Origin: Cloacibacterium sp046296655
GTDB taxonomy: Bacteria; Bacteroidota; Bacteroidia; Flavobacteriales; Weeksellaceae
Direction of reading: 5' to 3'
NCBI GenBank assembly: GCA_046296655.1
Contig: JBKBLE010000018.1
Location: 1-49,404 of the forward strand
Length of the DNA: 49,404 nt
The first letter of the stretch is position 1, and the number at the start of each line of letters is the position of its first letter. Below the pieces are notes generated by a model that was given only the letters and a program-made list of their open reading frames with translations, was not told the origin of the DNA and ran no database searches. Position numbers and translations under genes: made by a program. Positions 1 through 8,771 of this stretch are shown here, one piece after another.

Positions 1-81
1 ATTAAATGTAAAGCTAAATGTAAAATAGGTATTTAGGCTGTTTCTATTTTTAATAATTTTTATTTAGGACAGTATTGATGT

Positions 82-116
82 AAAATCAATTGCGAGCTAT
101 TGCAATTGATTTTTTT
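82..116 (+). terminator. Hairpin plus T-run, probable terminator of an upstream gene
   Basis: A 12-bp perfect stem (82-93 against 102-113) with an 8-nt loop runs into a stretch of T. It probably ends a + strand gene lying left of the window. It partly overlaps the promoter region of the exporter operon, so an attenuator role is also possible. Confidence 0.6.
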
Positions 117-130
117 GTGCATTACTTTTG
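100..130 (+). promoter_or_regulatory. Probable promoter of the type I secretion-like operon
   Basis: TACTTTTG at 123-130 fits the Bacteroidota -7 element TAnnTTTG. A TTG at 100-102 lies 20 bases upstream and could be the -33 element. The ATG of the first gene follows at 148. The -33 assignment is weak because TTG is common in this AT-rich sequence. Confidence 0.5.
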
Positions 131-147
131 ACAAAATTTAAAATACA

Positions 148-1803
148 ATGACGGCAAAAGAGCAAGGAAAAAGGCTTCTGAAGTATATTACTAAGGAAAG
201 AAAAGATGTTCTGAATATTTACTTTTATGCCATATTAAGTGGTCTGGTTCAGTTGAGTTTACCACTAGGAATACAAGCCATCATCAGCTTTGCGATGGGT
301 GCAACTATGGTGACTTCTATCTATATTCTCATTGCATTTGTAGTTCTTGGAACGTGGTTGGTTGGATTTTTCAGGGTGAAAGTAATGGAAATCATCGAAA
401 AAATTCAACAGAAAATATTCGTAGAATATGCCATCTCTTTTTCGGAAACTTTACCAAAAATAAAACTCGAAAAGACCAATCAATATTACTTACCAGAACT
501 TGTCAATCGTTTTTTTGACACTCAAAATCTACAAAAAGGAATTTCTAAAATTCTCCTCGAAATTCCTACTGCTATTATTCATATTTTATTTGGGATCATT
601 CTACTCTCTTTTTATCACCCATGGTTTTTAGCTTTTGGCGTAATTGTATTAGCTGGAGTGGTTTTAATTTTTAATTATACTTCAGAAAAGGGTATAGAAA
701 CAAGTTTAATCGAAAGTGATAAGAAATATTTTGTCGCATCTTGGTTAGAAGATATTGCCAGTTCGGTGAAATCTTTCAAAGCCAATAAACATACCAACCT
801 TCACCTTAGAGAAACGGATGACAGACTTCTGGATTATCTAAGTTACAGAACGCATCATTTCAAAGTTCTATTATTCCAATATAAAACTATTATTTTCTTC
901 AAAGTTTTGATTACACTGGTTATGTTAGTAATCGGAACTTATCTATTGGTCAACCAAAAGCTAAATATTGGCGCGTTTATCGCTGCAGAAATTGTAGTGC
1001 TTACCATTTTAACCGCCGTAGAAAAACTCATTAAAAGTTTAGAAAGTTATTATGATGTCATTACGGCACTCACCAAACTTTCTAAGGTTACCGATTTGCC
1101 ACTAGAAAATGAAACAAGCGACATTATTCATATCAAAGATGATATTCAATCTATTGAATTTAAAAATGTTTCTTTTGGATTTGGAGATGAAGACATTCTG
1201 AAAAATTTAAATTTCAAAGTTCAACCAAGCAGCATCAATGTGATTTCGGGAGAACTTTCTTCAGGTAAATCATTGCTCATCAATCTGATGTCTGGGATTT
1301 ACGCCCCTACTTCTGGACATATTTTATACAATGATGTTTCTTCTAAAAATTTAACTCAAGACCAAATCAGAAGAGGAATCAGCATTCATACAGATGATAT
1401 AGATGTTTTCAAAGGAACGGTACTGGAAAATATTCAACTGGGGAATGAAAAAATAACCGTAGAAAAAATTAATCATATTGCTCAAAAAATAGGAATTGAT
1501 GATTTCGGGACTAAATTTACCAACGGATTTTTGACCAAAATTCAAGATGGAAACTCTCAACTTTCTTACAGCAATAAGAAAATAATCCTTCTTCTAAGAG
1601 CTCTAGCTACGGATAATAAAATCATCATTTTAGAAGATCCTTATGATGGACTTTCTAAAGAAATCAAAGAAAAAATGATGGTGTTTTTACAAGAATTAGC
1701 CAAGGAAAAAACCATTATTGTGGTTACTCAAGATGATGACTTTATCCAAAAAGCTCATCAACATTTTCACATGATTAATGGCCTATTAGAAACTAAAAAA
1801 TAA
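148..1803 (+). CDS. Type I secretion-like ABC exporter with degenerate ATPase domain
   Basis: This 551-residue protein has the layout of an ABC exporter half-transporter: membrane segments in roughly residues 20-300 and a nucleotide-binding domain from about 335. It has no N-terminal C39 peptidase. Together with the adaptor and TolC genes that follow, it should form an inner-membrane to outer-membrane conduit. Walker A is intact (GELSSGKS, 368-375), but other key motifs are not. The signature LSGGQ reads LSYSN (472-476). Walker B plus catalytic Glu reads IIILEDP (492-498), with the usual Asp-Glu order reversed. The Q-loop Gln appears absent near residues 414-417. The H-loop His is Gln528 (VVTQDD). 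The fold is clear. Normal ATP hydrolysis by a homodimer is doubtful. The ATG at 148 follows a good promoter box. Confidence 0.85.
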   Translation: MTAKEQGKRLLKYITKERKDVLNIYFYAILSGLVQLSLPLGIQAIISFAMGATMVTSIYILIAFVVLGTWLVGFFRVKVMEIIEKIQQKIFVEYAISFSETLPKIKLEKTNQYYLPELVNRFFDTQNLQKGISKILLEIPTAIIHILFGIILLSFYHPWFLAFGVIVLAGVVLIFNYTSEKGIETSLIESDKKYFVASWLEDIASSVKSFKANKHTNLHLRETDDRLLDYLSYRTHHFKVLLFQYKTIIFFKVLITLVMLVIGTYLLVNQKLNIGAFIAAEIVVLTILTAVEKLIKSLESYYDVITALTKLSKVTDLPLENETSDIIHIKDDIQSIEFKNVSFGFGDEDILKNLNFKVQPSSINVISGELSSGKSLLINLMSGIYAPTSGHILYNDVSSKNLTQDQIRRGISIHTDDIDVFKGTVLENIQLGNEKITVEKINHIAQKIGIDDFGTKFTNGFLTKIQDGNSQLSYSNKKIILLLRALATDNKIIILEDPYDGLSKEIKEKMMVFLQELAKEKTIIVVTQDDDFIQKAHQHFHMINGLLETKK

Positions 1804-1807
1804 AACG

Positions 1808-3109
1808 ATGCAACTCAAATCACTCGAAAATATTTATCATATCAATAAGAAATCAAATGTTGCCAAATGGTTTTTATTTACTTTTTTAGCATTTGTTTTC
1901 ATTATGTTTTTGCCTTGGACTCAGAATATTAAAACTCAAGGGAATGTCTCTACATTATATCAGGAACAAAGACCTCAAAAACTCAACTCTCCTATTCCTG
2001 GAAGAATCATCAAATGGTACGTGAAAAACGGAGATGTAGTAAAAAAAGGTGATACCATTCTTCAAATTTCTGAAATTAAAGACGATTATCTAGACCCACT
2101 ATTGGTAGAAAGAACTCAGGAACAAGTTCAAGCAAAAAAAGGTGTGAGAGATTACTATAATGCCAAAATTTCTACCATAGAAAACCAAATTGCAGCCATT
2201 TCTACTGCTAAAGATTTGAAACTGAATCAAATTAAAATTAAAATTGCTCAGTTACAAAATAAATTAAAAGCAGAACAAGCAGAACTTAACGCCGTAAACA
2301 ATGAATTAAAAATTGCTCAAGACCAGCTTAATCGTCAGAATAAAATGTATGAAGAAGGTTTGGTTTCTCTTACTCAATTGCAACAACGAAATGTAAGTTA
2401 TCAAAATGCTCTCGCCAAGAAAACTTCTGCGGAGAATAAATTGGCGCAAACTCAACAAGAAATCGCAGCTCAAAATATAGAACAAAACGCTGTTATTCAA
2501 GAATATACAGAGAAATTAAGTAAAACTGAAGGCGATCGTTTCCAAAGCATGGGACAGGTTGCAGGAAGCACTGGTGATATTGCTAAATTAGAAAATCAAG
2601 TGGCAACCTATAAAGTGAGAAAAGGTTTGTATTACATTTTGGCTACGCAAGACGGACAAATTACACAACTCACGAAAGCTGGAATTGGCGAAATTGTAAA
2701 AGATGCAGAAACCATCGGAATTATTGTTCCGAAAAAGATAGACTACATCGCAGAAATTTATGTGAAACCTGTAGACTTACCGCTGATTAGAGAAAATCAA
2801 AAGGTAATTCTCACTTTCGACGGATTTCCTGCGATTGTTTTCTCAGGTTGGCCTAATTCTAGCTACGGAACTTTTTCTGGAAAAATTATTGCCATAGAAA
2901 ATTCCATCAGTGAAAACGGTTTGTTTAAAGCGATTGTAGCCGAAGATAAAACTCAAAAAAGATGGCCGCCCAACATGAAAATTGGAACAGGAGCCAGTGG
3001 AATTGCCATTCTGAATGATGTGCCGATTTGGTACGAAATATGGAGAAATATCAATGGTTTTCCGCCAGATTATTATCAAGTAAACACCCAAAAGAATGAG
3101 AAAAAATAA
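1808..3109 (+). CDS. HlyD-family membrane fusion protein (periplasmic adaptor)
   Basis: A 433-residue adaptor expected to link the inner-membrane ABC exporter to the TolC-like channel. It has a short cytoplasmic N-terminus, one membrane segment (about residues 21-37), a biotinyl-lipoyl-like half motif (GRIIKWYVKNGDVVKKGD, near residue 66) and a long Gln/Lys/Glu-rich coiled coil of about 150 residues. A second lipoyl half and a beta-barrel domain follow. The gene starts 5 bases after the exporter stop and overlaps the next start by 14 bases, so the three genes are one operon. The single membrane anchor, rather than a lipobox, is typical of adaptors in type I secretion and differs from the two lipoprotein adaptors elsewhere in the window. 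Confidence 0.85.
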   Translation: MQLKSLENIYHINKKSNVAKWFLFTFLAFVFIMFLPWTQNIKTQGNVSTLYQEQRPQKLNSPIPGRIIKWYVKNGDVVKKGDTILQISEIKDDYLDPLLVERTQEQVQAKKGVRDYYNAKISTIENQIAAISTAKDLKLNQIKIKIAQLQNKLKAEQAELNAVNNELKIAQDQLNRQNKMYEEGLVSLTQLQQRNVSYQNALAKKTSAENKLAQTQQEIAAQNIEQNAVIQEYTEKLSKTEGDRFQSMGQVAGSTGDIAKLENQVATYKVRKGLYYILATQDGQITQLTKAGIGEIVKDAETIGIIVPKKIDYIAEIYVKPVDLPLIRENQKVILTFDGFPAIVFSGWPNSSYGTFSGKIIAIENSISENGLFKAIVAEDKTQKRWPPNMKIGTGASGIAILNDVPIWYEIWRNINGFPPDYYQVNTQKNEKK

Positions 3110-4493
3110 AATTTTATTGCTTATTTTTCTTTTCACGTCTTATCCATTTTTCGCTCAAGATTCTATTGCTTTGAGCTATGAAAACTATATTTCTTGGGTT
3201 CAAAAAAACCATCCGATTATTAAAATTTCTGATTGGGAAAAAAATATTGCTCAAAATAATATTTTGAAAGCCAAAGCTTTACTTGACCCAAATATTTCAG
3301 CAAAAATTGGCGAGAAAAAAATAGACAACACGCTTTATTACAGTCAAAAAAACATAGAACTGAATCTCCCAACTTGGTACGGAATAGATTTCAACATTGG
3401 CACCAATGATTTGACGGGAAATAAACTGAATAATGAAGAAACAAAAGGCGTTCTAAATCATGTAGGAATAAGCATTCCGCTTGCAAGAGATTTGGTTTAC
3501 AATAAACGAAGAACTGCTATTCAGCAATCTAAAAATTTCAGCAAAATGACTTTTTACGAACAAGAAATGCTCAAAAATGAAATGCTTTTGGAAGCCAATT
3601 TTAGCTTTTGGGAATGGGTGAAAAATTACGAAATTTTAGAATTGAACAAAAAGGTTCTTGACCTTAACAAAAAAAGATATCAATTGGTCAAAAAATCTTT
3701 TGAATTGGGAGAAAGACCAGCCATAGATACCGTAGAAGCTTTCACGCAACTGCAAAGTTTCGAAGCCAAAACCATAGAATCTCAGAACAAGTATAACATT
3801 TCTACCATAGAACTTTCACAATTTCTTTGGAAAGAAAACGGTGAAAATTACAATCTTCCGCTGTTTACCAAACCAAGTGAACAACTGAACACTCAGTTTA
3901 CTCAAGATTACTTTATCATCACAGAGAAACTTTTACAAAATATTGATGCACAATATGCGCTGAATTATTATTTTGAAAAATCAAAATCTTTGGAACTGGA
4001 AAGGAAACTAAAATGGCAAAATTTTCTTCCTAAAATCAATTTCAACTACAATTTGTATAATAAAGAGTTTAAAAATCAGGACATTCTGCCACTTTTTGAC
4101 AATAATTATCAATATGGTATAAAATTGGAGTTACCCATATTCATGAGAGAAGCTCGTGCTGATTATCAAAATATTAAGCTGAAAATTCTCCAGAATAATG
4201 AGAATATAAAATTTAAAAATCAAGAATTAAAAACCAAAATACAGACTTACAATGCAGAAATGGGCAATTTCTTATCTTTAACTCAAAATAATGAATCGCT
4301 CATTGAGAATTATAAAAGGCTTTTAAAAGCCGAAGAAATAAAATTTTCTAATGGTGAAAGTTCACTTTTCTTAATTAACAGCAGAGAAAACAAACTATTA
4401 GAAACTCAAGAAAAATTTCTAGAACTGAAAGCCAAAACAATTAAAACTTATTTTAAACTGAACTGGCTGGAAAACAACACTTTAAAACAATGA
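3096..4493 (+). CDS. TolC-family outer membrane efflux protein (first trio)
   Basis: A 465-residue protein with an N-terminal signal peptide ending near FFAQ (residues 18-21), then the long alternating helical and strand-rich pattern of TolC-family channels. It should be the outer-membrane exit duct for the ABC/HlyD pair encoded just upstream. The start at 3096 lies inside the end of the HlyD gene. Its stop codon overlaps the next start as ATGA, which points to translational coupling. The substrate cannot be read from the sequence and no toxin-like cargo gene lies next to it. Confidence 0.85.
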   Translation: MRKNKILLLIFLFTSYPFFAQDSIALSYENYISWVQKNHPIIKISDWEKNIAQNNILKAKALLDPNISAKIGEKKIDNTLYYSQKNIELNLPTWYGIDFNIGTNDLTGNKLNNEETKGVLNHVGISIPLARDLVYNKRRTAIQQSKNFSKMTFYEQEMLKNEMLLEANFSFWEWVKNYEILELNKKVLDLNKKRYQLVKKSFELGERPAIDTVEAFTQLQSFEAKTIESQNKYNISTIELSQFLWKENGENYNLPLFTKPSEQLNTQFTQDYFIITEKLLQNIDAQYALNYYFEKSKSLELERKLKWQNFLPKINFNYNLYNKEFKNQDILPLFDNNYQYGIKLELPIFMREARADYQNIKLKILQNNENIKFKNQELKTKIQTYNAEMGNFLSLTQNNESLIENYKRLLKAEEIKFSNGESSLFLINSRENKLLETQEKFLELKAKTIKTYFKLNWLENNTLKQ

Positions 4494-4798
4494 TAGAAGT
4501 AACAGGAAACGAACCATTTGATGAACAAGCAGAATTTTATGCTTCTTTAAAAATAAATTTAGAGAAAAATCACAATTTCCCTGAAGATTATCTTTATAAA
4601 TTCATCATTGTCAATAATCAAGAAAAACTTACAGAAATTTATAAGGTTTTTGACGGCACCAAAAATACTTTTTCTACCAGAGAAAGCGGTAACGGAAAAT
4701 ACATCAGCGTTACGATACAATGTTTCGTACTGGATGCAGAACATGTCATCAGACTTTATCAAGAAGTTGCCAAAATTGAGGGCGTAATTATGTTGTAA
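4490..4798 (+). CDS. DUF493 family (YbeD-like) protein
   Basis: A 102-residue cytoplasmic protein. The motif FPEDYLYKFIIVNN (from about residue 36), with a compact beta-alpha-beta pattern around it, matches the DUF493/YbeD family, small proteins with a regulatory ACT-like fold and no established reaction. Its ATG overlaps the TGA of the TolC-like gene (ATGA), so it is probably translated from the same message. A functional link to the exporter is not implied by the family; DUF493 genes occur in many settings. Confidence 0.75.
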   Translation: MIEVTGNEPFDEQAEFYASLKINLEKNHNFPEDYLYKFIIVNNQEKLTEIYKVFDGTKNTFSTRESGNGKYISVTIQCFVLDAEHVIRLYQEVAKIEGVIML

Positions 4799-4800
4799 TA

Positions 4801-4833
4801 ATGAAGGATGATGGATGAAGGATGATGGATGAT
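4801..4833 (+). repeat. 14-bp tandem duplication
   Basis: ATGAAGGATGATGG occurs twice without a gap (4801-4814 and 4815-4828), followed by a partial third unit. It lies between the DUF493 gene and the epimerase gene. It does not encode a recognisable product and probably arose by slippage. Confidence 0.85.
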
Positions 4834-4856
4834 TTATAAATTTTGAAATCTAACTT

Positions 4857-5756
4857 ATGAAAATTTTAGTAACAGGAGCCACCGGTTTAATCGGGAAATA
4901 CTTAGTTCGAATACTAAAAGAAAAAGGTCATGAAATTGTTATTTTGACCAGAAAAAAAACGGGAAAACCTAATGAATTTCAATGGAATCCAGATCAAAAT
5001 TTCATAGAAGATGCTGCTTTTGAAAACATAGAAGCCATCATTCATTTAGCTGGTGCTACCATTGCCAAAAGATGGACGAAAGCATATAAAAAAGAACTTT
5101 ACAGCTCTAGAATTAATGCTGCTAATCTTCTTAAATCTTACTGCGAGAAGCATCAAATCAAACTAAAAAGTTTCATCTCAGCTTCTGGAATTAATTATTA
5201 CGGAACTTTTACGAGTGATGAAATTCTCACTGAAACCTCTCCCATCAAAAAACTAGATTTTTTGGCAGAACTATCAATGGATTGGGAAAAATCTGCTTAT
5301 CAATTTTCTGAAATTGCAGAACGTGTGATTTGTCTAAGAACAGCGATGGTTTTGGCAAAAGAAGGCGGAAGTTTTGTTCCATTGAAAAAATTGACGTATT
5401 TCAACTTGGCTTCACCTGTAGGAAAAGGAAAACAATGGATGAACTGGATTCACATAGAAGATTTGGCGAATATGTATGTACAAGCGATAGAAAATTCTCA
5501 ATACAATGGAAGTTACAACGCGGTAGCAGATGAAACCGTTACCAATGAAACTTTCATGAAAAGCATGGCTCAAAAATCAAATAAATTTTTCTTGCCTATT
5601 CCTGTTCCAGCATTTATGATGAAACTGATTATGGGAGAAATGTCTTCTATTATTTTAGAAGGAAGCAGAGCGTCAAACGAGAAAATAAAATCAACAGGAT
5701 TTACTTTTAAATACCCAAATTTAAATCTTGCTTTAGAAGATTTAATCAACAAATAA
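4857..5756 (+). CDS. TIGR01777 family NAD(P)-dependent epimerase/oxidoreductase
   Basis: A 299-residue protein with an N-terminal Rossmann nucleotide-binding motif (GATGLIG, residues 7-13) and the ASGINYYG and HIEDLA segments typical of the TIGR01777 (YfcH/SulA-like) branch of the extended short-chain dehydrogenases. The length is normal for the family. The substrate of this branch is not established. It follows the exporter operon after a 58-base gap with a short tandem repeat and is closed by a strong bidirectional terminator, so it may be read from the same message or from its own promoter. Confidence 0.85.
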   Translation: MKILVTGATGLIGKYLVRILKEKGHEIVILTRKKTGKPNEFQWNPDQNFIEDAAFENIEAIIHLAGATIAKRWTKAYKKELYSSRINAANLLKSYCEKHQIKLKSFISASGINYYGTFTSDEILTETSPIKKLDFLAELSMDWEKSAYQFSEIAERVICLRTAMVLAKEGGSFVPLKKLTYFNLASPVGKGKQWMNWIHIEDLANMYVQAIENSQYNGSYNAVADETVTNETFMKSMAQKSNKFFLPIPVPAFMMKLIMGEMSSIILEGSRASNEKIKSTGFTFKYPNLNLALEDLINK

Positions 5757-5771
5757 AAAAATTTAAATCAA

Positions 5772-5799
5772 AAAAGCGAACTCTTGTGAGTTCGCTTTT
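5772..5799. terminator. Bidirectional terminator between convergent genes
   Basis: A 12-bp perfect stem (5772-5783 with 5788-5799), loop TTGT, with A-rich sequence on the left and T-rich sequence on the right. It lies exactly between the epimerase gene (+) and the arsC-like gene (-) and should serve both. Confidence 0.85.
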
Positions 5800-5807
5800 C
5801 ATTTATT

Positions 5808-6149
5808 TTATAGAAATTTTTCTAATTTTTCTATATCTCTTGCGATGATGGCTTTATTATCTTTTATCACAATTGGTCTTTGCAAAAGTTTAGGATAATT
5901 TGCCAAAATAGAAACTAAACCACTATCAGAATACGTCGTTTCTGAGAAATTTTCTTTCCACAAATCTTCATTTTTTCTGATAATGTCATGAATTGAAGTA
6001 TCTAGTTTAGATAATAAATCTTCTATTTCTACTTCAGACAATGGATTTTCTAAGTAATTTCTTACTTCAAACGCCACACCTTTAGATTCTAAATACTGTA
6101 AGGCAGCTCTAGATTTTCCGCAGCGATTATTATGTAAGATGGTAATCAT
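5808..6149 (-). CDS. arsC: ArsC-family protein (arsenate reductase-like thioredoxin fold)
   Basis: This 113-residue protein carries the ArsC signature HNNRCGKS, with the candidate catalytic Cys at residue 10, and the C-terminal RPIVIKDNKAIIAR segment used for anion binding in glutaredoxin-coupled arsenate reductases. The length and layout match the ArsC/YffB family. True arsenate reduction cannot be separated by eye from the YffB/Spx-like branch, and there are no ars genes (arsR, arsB, acr3) nearby, so detoxification is uncertain. Confidence 0.75.
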   Translation of the reverse strand: MITILHNNRCGKSRAALQYLESKGVAFEVRNYLENPLSEVEIEDLLSKLDTSIHDIIRKNEDLWKENFSETTYSDSGLVSILANYPKLLQRPIVIKDNKAIIARDIEKLEKFL

Positions 6150-6227
6150 AAATTTTGGATATTAGATGTTTAATGATGAATTTTTATCAATGTTCTCTAA
6201 TTCTCAATCATTCTACAACGCTACTGC

Positions 6228-6842
6228 TTAAAAAAGTCCGTGCAATTCTGCTTCTATTTTCTCTAAAATATACCCGAAATCTTCTGGTCTTTCTACAAAA
6301 TCTAAATCATCAACTTCTATAATGAGTAGTTTCCCTTCTTTGTAGTTAGAAATCCATTTTTCGTATTTTTCGTTTAGTTTAGATAAATATTCTATGCTAA
6401 TGCTGGCTTCATAATCTCTTCCTCTTTTGTAGATTTTCTTTACTAAATTAGGAACATCTGACTTTAAATAAATAAGCAAATCTGGTGCCGAAACAAAGGA
6501 TTTCATCAGATGAAACACCGAAGAATAATTGTTAAAATCTCTTTCGGAAAGCAAGCCCATATCATTTAAGTTTTCCGCAAAAATATAAGCATCTTCGTAG
6601 ATGGTTCTGTCTTGAACTATATTTTTACCACTTTCTCTAATTTCTTTTACCTGACGAAATCTGCTTCCTAAGAAATAGATTTGGAGCGCAAAACTCCATT
6701 TGCTCATGTCTTCGTAAAAGTCTTCTAAATATGGGTTATGATCTACATCTTCAAATTGCGCATCCCAACCATAATGTTTTGACAACATGGTAGTTAGAGT
6801 AGTTTTTCCCGCGCCTATGTTTCCAGTAACAGCAATATGCAT
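6228..6842 (-). CDS. Deoxynucleoside kinase (dNK/TK2-dGK type)
   Basis: A 204-residue salvage kinase that should phosphorylate deoxynucleosides to monophosphates using ATP. The P-loop is GNIGAGKT (residues 7-14), and DRTIYED (78-84) is the conserved DR motif of the family. An Arg-rich lid (KRGRDYE, about residue 140) follows. The start lies 5 bases after the stop of the hypothetical gene upstream, so the pair is probably co-transcribed. Base specificity (dA/dG against dC/dT) cannot be assigned. Confidence 0.85.
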   Translation of the reverse strand: MHIAVTGNIGAGKTTLTTMLSKHYGWDAQFEDVDHNPYLEDFYEDMSKWSFALQIYFLGSRFRQVKEIRESGKNIVQDRTIYEDAYIFAENLNDMGLLSERDFNNYSSVFHLMKSFVSAPDLLIYLKSDVPNLVKKIYKRGRDYEASISIEYLSKLNEKYEKWISNYKEGKLLIIEVDDLDFVERPEDFGYILEKIEAELHGLF

Positions 6843-6847
6843 CGATT

Positions 6848-7609
6848 CTATTTTTCTATTCCGTAAAGATAAAGTTTGTCTTCTATCAAAGCCAAAAAAT
6901 GATTGCTGTTTTTTTCCACAATGATAAAATTTTCTTTAGAAAATACCGGATAGAATAATTGAGCTGGCGTATAGAGTGAAATGGTATTTTGCTCTATGAC
7001 ATAAATTTTATCATTTACGCGTCTTAACCTTTTACCATTTTCTATGTCGATAGAATATTTATGAGCACCTTTGAGTTCATAAACGCTGAAACATTTTTCT
7101 CTGAGTAAATATAAATGATTTTGATACACGATAAAATCTACCACAGTACTCAAATCCATATCAAAAGGAAAGATATTGATAATCTTATCCTCTCGATAAT
7201 TGTAGTGTATCAATTGCTTTCGAGCTGAATCTAACACCCAAATAAACTGTAAATCTTGTGAATAAACCGCTTTTACATGTCCGAATTTTTGGTATAGGTT
7301 TAGATACTGAATTTCATTAAGATTCTGGTCTAGAATTTTAATTTCCTGTCCGTTTTCTGAGAATAAAAAAATATTCAGAGGATTTTCAACCGATTGTATT
7401 TTAAACGGTTGCGGAAACATGACTTGTGCTTTTTTATGACCTAGAGAATCATATTTCAGAATACTCAAATCGCTATTGCGATACACATAAATGTTCTCAT
7501 AATCATCTATAAGAACATCTCTAATACTATCTTTTATGATAATAGGAAATTCTTTTTGTGCAAAAAGTGTAGCACAAATAAATGTAAAAATAAGTGATAA
7601 TCGTTTCAT
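6848..7609 (-). CDS. Secreted hypothetical protein, possible beta-propeller
   Basis: 253 residues from the ATG at 7609, chosen because MKRLSLIFTFICATLFAQ is then a clean signal peptide; a longer frame starts 30 bases upstream. The mature part is strand-rich, with repeated short segments such as YVYRNSDLS, IFLFSENG, IWVLDSAR and LYLLREK that resemble beta-propeller blades. No enzyme motif is visible. It is probably periplasmic and sits directly ahead of the deoxynucleoside kinase gene, an arrangement with no obvious functional logic. I do not recognise a named family. Confidence 0.65.
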   Translation of the reverse strand: MKRLSLIFTFICATLFAQKEFPIIIKDSIRDVLIDDYENIYVYRNSDLSILKYDSLGHKKAQVMFPQPFKIQSVENPLNIFLFSENGQEIKILDQNLNEIQYLNLYQKFGHVKAVYSQDLQFIWVLDSARKQLIHYNYREDKIINIFPFDMDLSTVVDFIVYQNHLYLLREKCFSVYELKGAHKYSIDIENGKRLRRVNDKIYVIEQNTISLYTPAQLFYPVFSKENFIIVEKNSNHFLALIEDKLYLYGIEK

Positions 7610-7668
7610 GGCATTTGTGTTTGTAAAATGTATTATCAATAAAAAACCAGAAACTTTCAGTATAAAAT

Positions 7669-8688
7669 TTACTTAATTTTTACTTCATAGATTTTGTCCC
7701 AATTTTTTCCTGTAACAAGCATATTTTGCCCTTTGAAGGCAATTCCGTTGAGAACATCATCTGTTCCTGTGTTGTGTTTTTTCACAATTTCTGAGAAATC
7801 TATTCTTGCCACCACTTCTCCAGATTTTGGATTAATTTTTAGAATATACGGTTTCTGCCAAACATTAGCGTAAACAAAACCGTTATAATATTCTAATTCA
7901 TTTAATTGGTCATACACTTCAGTATTTCCAGCTACAGAGATGTATTTTACCATTTTTGAAGGGTCATTTACATCTAAGAAATATAGATTTTTAGTTCCGT
8001 CTGAAGCGATAAGATTTTTACCATCATACGTTAAACCCCAACCTTCTCCCATTACATTAGGATAAGGAAATTCTGATAGAAGTTTAAGCGATGATTTATC
8101 ATAAATAAAACCTTTTTTATTTTGCCAAGTCAACTGATACACTTTATTTCCTACAATAGTGCTTCCTTCAGAGAAAACATCTGCTGGTTGCGCGGTAAAA
8201 GTTGTAGCATTGGTTTGACCTAAGGTATATTTTAAAATTTTAGATTGTCCGGTTTGTCCATTACTTTCATAAATAGTATTTCCTTCTAACTGAAATCCTT
8301 GTACAAAATTAGCCTTATCATGAGGATATTCTGCTACGATTTCATAAGTCAATTGCGCTTCTGGATTTTTGGCGAAAACATTTATGGTAGCATCTTGACT
8401 CAGTACTTTTCCATCTCTGGTAATATTGATGGTTACCGCATTATCTCCTAAAGTAAAAAATGCTGGATCTACTACTAAATCGCTGGTTTCTTTGTCTCCA
8501 AAACTGATGCTGATGCTTTCTGCGTTTTCGGTAACTTCTTTGGGTAGGTTTATTTTGTCCCCGAAATGATAACCTTTGGTTTCCATTTCTGTATTATAGG
8601 TATTGAGAGCGTCTAAAATCTCTTTGTCTTTATTACATGAAGTCAATAAAAATAGGGCAAATATACTTACGAAAAGTGTTTTTTTCAT
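7669..8688 (-). CDS. Glutaminyl-peptide cyclotransferase, lipoprotein (Glu_cyclase_2 type)
   Basis: A 339-residue lipoprotein: hydrophobic leader, lipobox LLTSC with the acylated Cys at residue 18. The second half matches plant-type glutaminyl cyclases (PF05096), beta-propeller enzymes that turn N-terminal Gln into pyroglutamate. The segment PHDKANFVQGFQLEGNTIYE, about residues 124-143, is the family hallmark, followed by the SNGQTGQS segment. Residues 20-120 form an extra N-terminal domain of Ig-like strand character. It is expected in the periplasm facing the envelope. A TAATTTTG box lies 17 bases upstream of its ATG. Confidence 0.85.
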   Translation of the reverse strand: MKKTLFVSIFALFLLTSCNKDKEILDALNTYNTEMETKGYHFGDKINLPKEVTENAESISISFGDKETSDLVVDPAFFTLGDNAVTINITRDGKVLSQDATINVFAKNPEAQLTYEIVAEYPHDKANFVQGFQLEGNTIYESNGQTGQSKILKYTLGQTNATTFTAQPADVFSEGSTIVGNKVYQLTWQNKKGFIYDKSSLKLLSEFPYPNVMGEGWGLTYDGKNLIASDGTKNLYFLDVNDPSKMVKYISVAGNTEVYDQLNELEYYNGFVYANVWQKPYILKINPKSGEVVARIDFSEIVKKHNTGTDDVLNGIAFKGQNMLVTGKNWDKIYEVKIK

Positions 8689-8705
8689 TCTTAAATTATT
8701 TAGTT

Positions 8706-8713
8706 CAAAATTA
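8706..8713 (-). promoter_or_regulatory. -7 promoter box for the glutaminyl cyclase gene
   Basis: TAATTTTG on the - strand fits TAnnTTTG and lies 17 bases before the ATG at 8688. No convincing -33 element was found. Confidence 0.45.
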
Positions 8714-8744
8714 CAAAAAAAGCACCACTCTATAAGAATGATGC
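8714..8744 (-). terminator. Terminator after the SRPBCC gene
   Basis: On the - strand, a 9-bp stem (8744-8736 with 8730-8722, including G-U pairs) with a 5-nt loop is followed by a run of T. It should end transcription of the SRPBCC gene just ahead of the promoter of the glutaminyl cyclase gene. Confidence 0.7.
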
Positions 8745-8771
8745 CTAATATTTAATAAATTTTAAGAATTT

